From positions 1 through 26,364 of the forward strand of contig CAZWHW010000022.1 in NCBI GenBank assembly GCA_964633815.1: DNA of 26,364 nt, written 5' to 3'. Below the pieces are notes generated by a model. The model was not told the origin of the DNA. It made no database searches and saw nothing but the letters and a program-made list of their open reading frames with translations. A program made the translations under genes and the position numbers. Positions 25,345 to 26,364 of the stretch are shown in pieces. The stretch comes from CALKZN01 sp964633815. GTDB lineage: Bacteria; Pseudomonadota; Gammaproteobacteria; Arenicellales; Arenicellaceae. Positions within the stretch are counted from its first letter, which is position 1, and each line of letters begins with the position of its first letter.

Positions 25345-26364
25345 TTGGCAAGTATCTTTCTTTTTTTGCTAATGTTGGCGGTGTTGTTCTTGCCTGGTTG
25401 GGCACTAATCAGCATTGCTCGCCTGAAATATAAGGACAAACAATTATGGCTGTTATCTCCATTTATACTATCTATTAGTCTCTCATATGCGTTGTTTGCT
25501 TTTGTTGTTGTTGTGGCAAGAGTTTTACAAATTTCCTATGCACAATTCTCAGTTCTTATTTGGGCTTATTTATTTGTCGCTGCGTTAGGCATTGTTTTCT
25601 TATCAGTAAATGCGCAAGCGTTGGCAAGATTAACCAAGCTAATTAAAAAGGATTGTTTGCTTGTTAGCATTGTTGTATTACTAGTTGCTTATCACATTGC
25701 CTTTGGCGCTTATACTGAAATCCCTGCCGATATTTATTTCCACATAGAAAAGTTTCGTCAAATATTTGCCAATTTCTCTGCCAATGAAATGAAGCCGGTT
25801 ACCTCAATCGCTACGATCATTAAGCAGGATGCAGAGGTCTGGTATCACTTGTTAGCTTGGCTTACTTTGAATTCAGGTGTTTCAGTAGGGCAAATGGTGC
25901 AAACAGCAAGTTTGATCAGTCAAACTGTGTTTTTGTTGGCAGTATATGTTTTCGCATTACGTATTTTTCAAAATCAAAATGCAGCCAAATTCATTGCGAG
26001 TATCGCTGTCATATTAGTAGCGCTTCATTTTGGAGTCAGTGTATTTTCTTTTTTACGCTATTACTCACTTGCTCCAGCGATGCTGGCATTCGTATTTTAT
26101 TTTTCTGTGATGATTGTTGTTTTGAATGTCTTGCAACAAAGAAGCTTTTCAAGATTATTATCAAATAGTTTGCTGTGCCTAGTTTTGCTTATGGCGGCTG
26201 TTTTAGTTCATACTCAAGAAGCGATGTTTATTGCAATTCACGGCTGTATTATCTTGTGCTTGTTTGCGCTCGCTCTGTTGAAAAATTCTACTGTTTTATA
26301 TCAAGCGCAAATGTCTGTCGGCACTCAACAGTCGCGGCATGATTTTGATTTAGTAGTAAAGCTT
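25345..26364 (+). CDS. Multi-pass membrane protein, truncated by window edge
   Basis: The frame from TTG 25345 stays open for 340 codons to the last base, so the C-terminus is missing. The start is bounded by an in-frame TGA just upstream and supported by a strong GAGGTGA site; ATG 25372 is an alternative. The visible part has about 8 membrane segments. A loop near residues 123-165 has YTEIPADIYFHIEKFRQIF and later AEVWYHLLAW. Next come FLRYYSLAPAMLAF near 234-247 and VHTQEAMFIAIH near 291-302. The acidic first loop and the later HTQEA motif resemble polyprenyl-phosphate-dependent GT-C proteins or polymerases, but no family was recognised with certainty. It follows the aminotransferase gene by 32 bases and is in the same direction. 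Confidence 0.7.
   Translation, partial: MASIFLFLLMLAVLFLPGWALISIARLKYKDKQLWLLSPFILSISLSYALFAFVVVVARVLQISYAQFSVLIWAYLFVAALGIVFLSVNAQALARLTKLIKKDCLLVSIVVLLVAYHIAFGAYTEIPADIYFHIEKFRQIFANFSANEMKPVTSIATIIKQDAEVWYHLLAWLTLNSGVSVGQMVQTASLISQTVFLLAVYVFALRIFQNQNAAKFIASIAVILVALHFGVSVFSFLRYYSLAPAMLAFVFYFSVMIVVLNVLQQRSFSRLLSNSLLCLVLLMAAVLVHTQEAMFIAIHGCIILCLFALALLKNSTVLYQAQMSVGTQQSRHDFDLVVKL

Noticed and set aside
25857..26168. 103-codon plus-strand frame inside the last membrane protein gene
   Set aside because: The composition (many Cys, Phe and Ser) is typical of an out-of-frame reading of a hydrophobic gene; the frame from TTG 25345 is open throughout and has a strong ribosome binding site.
1..26364. 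CRISPR arrays, tRNA or rRNA genes, transposases, phage genes
   Set aside because: No regular repeats, cloverleaf sequences, transposase motifs or integrases were seen anywhere in the window.

Overview
The window looks like chromosomal DNA from a low-GC (about 40% by eye) gammaproteobacterium. The main clue is a complete glutaminyl-tRNA synthetase gene (glnS). The rest is mostly a surface-polysaccharide or glycoconjugate locus. No tRNA, rRNA, CRISPR array, insertion sequence or phage gene was seen. I cannot name the genus.

Layout. Positions 134-2532 hold two minus-strand housekeeping or accessory genes: glnS, and a small secreted DM13-domain protein followed by a clear intrinsic terminator. 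From 2723 plus-strand glycan genes begin with a family 2 glycosyltransferase (GT2) carrying a remnant methyltransferase domain and a large multi-pass membrane protein. A minus-strand GT-C-type membrane protein (6709-8172) interrupts this direction. From 8291 to the right edge all genes point rightwards. Gaps are short, many genes overlap at ATGA, TGATG or longer junctions, and no internal terminator is visible, so this may be one long transcript.

The most unusual part is 8291-12449. It encodes a 653-residue fusion of a CofD/YvcK-like domain to a GT2-like domain lacking its DxD motif, a beta-phosphoglucomutase-type HAD protein, a sugar/MobA-type nucleotidyltransferase and an intact dolichyl-phosphate-mannose-synthase-like GT2. 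The first three are translationally coupled. This resembles an activate-and-transfer module (compare CofC with CofD in F420 synthesis), placed among glycosyltransferases. I infer, without proof, that it makes a phosphodiester-linked or otherwise phospho-activated group for a glycan or polyprenyl carrier.

From 12442 to 25312 there is a more conventional assembly line: a GT-C-like membrane protein, a GT2, GT4 enzymes, a second multi-pass membrane protein, an AsnB-type amidotransferase, a PglA-like GT4, an EpsB/WbaP-type polyprenyl-phosphate sugar phosphotransferase that would start the repeat unit, and a WbpE-like sugar aminotransferase. AsnB plus the aminotransferase suggests an amidated, amino-sugar or uronic-acid-containing glycan. 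The last gene, a multi-pass membrane protein starting at TTG 25345, runs off the window. No obvious Wzx flippase, Wzz, ABC exporter or export porin is inside the window.
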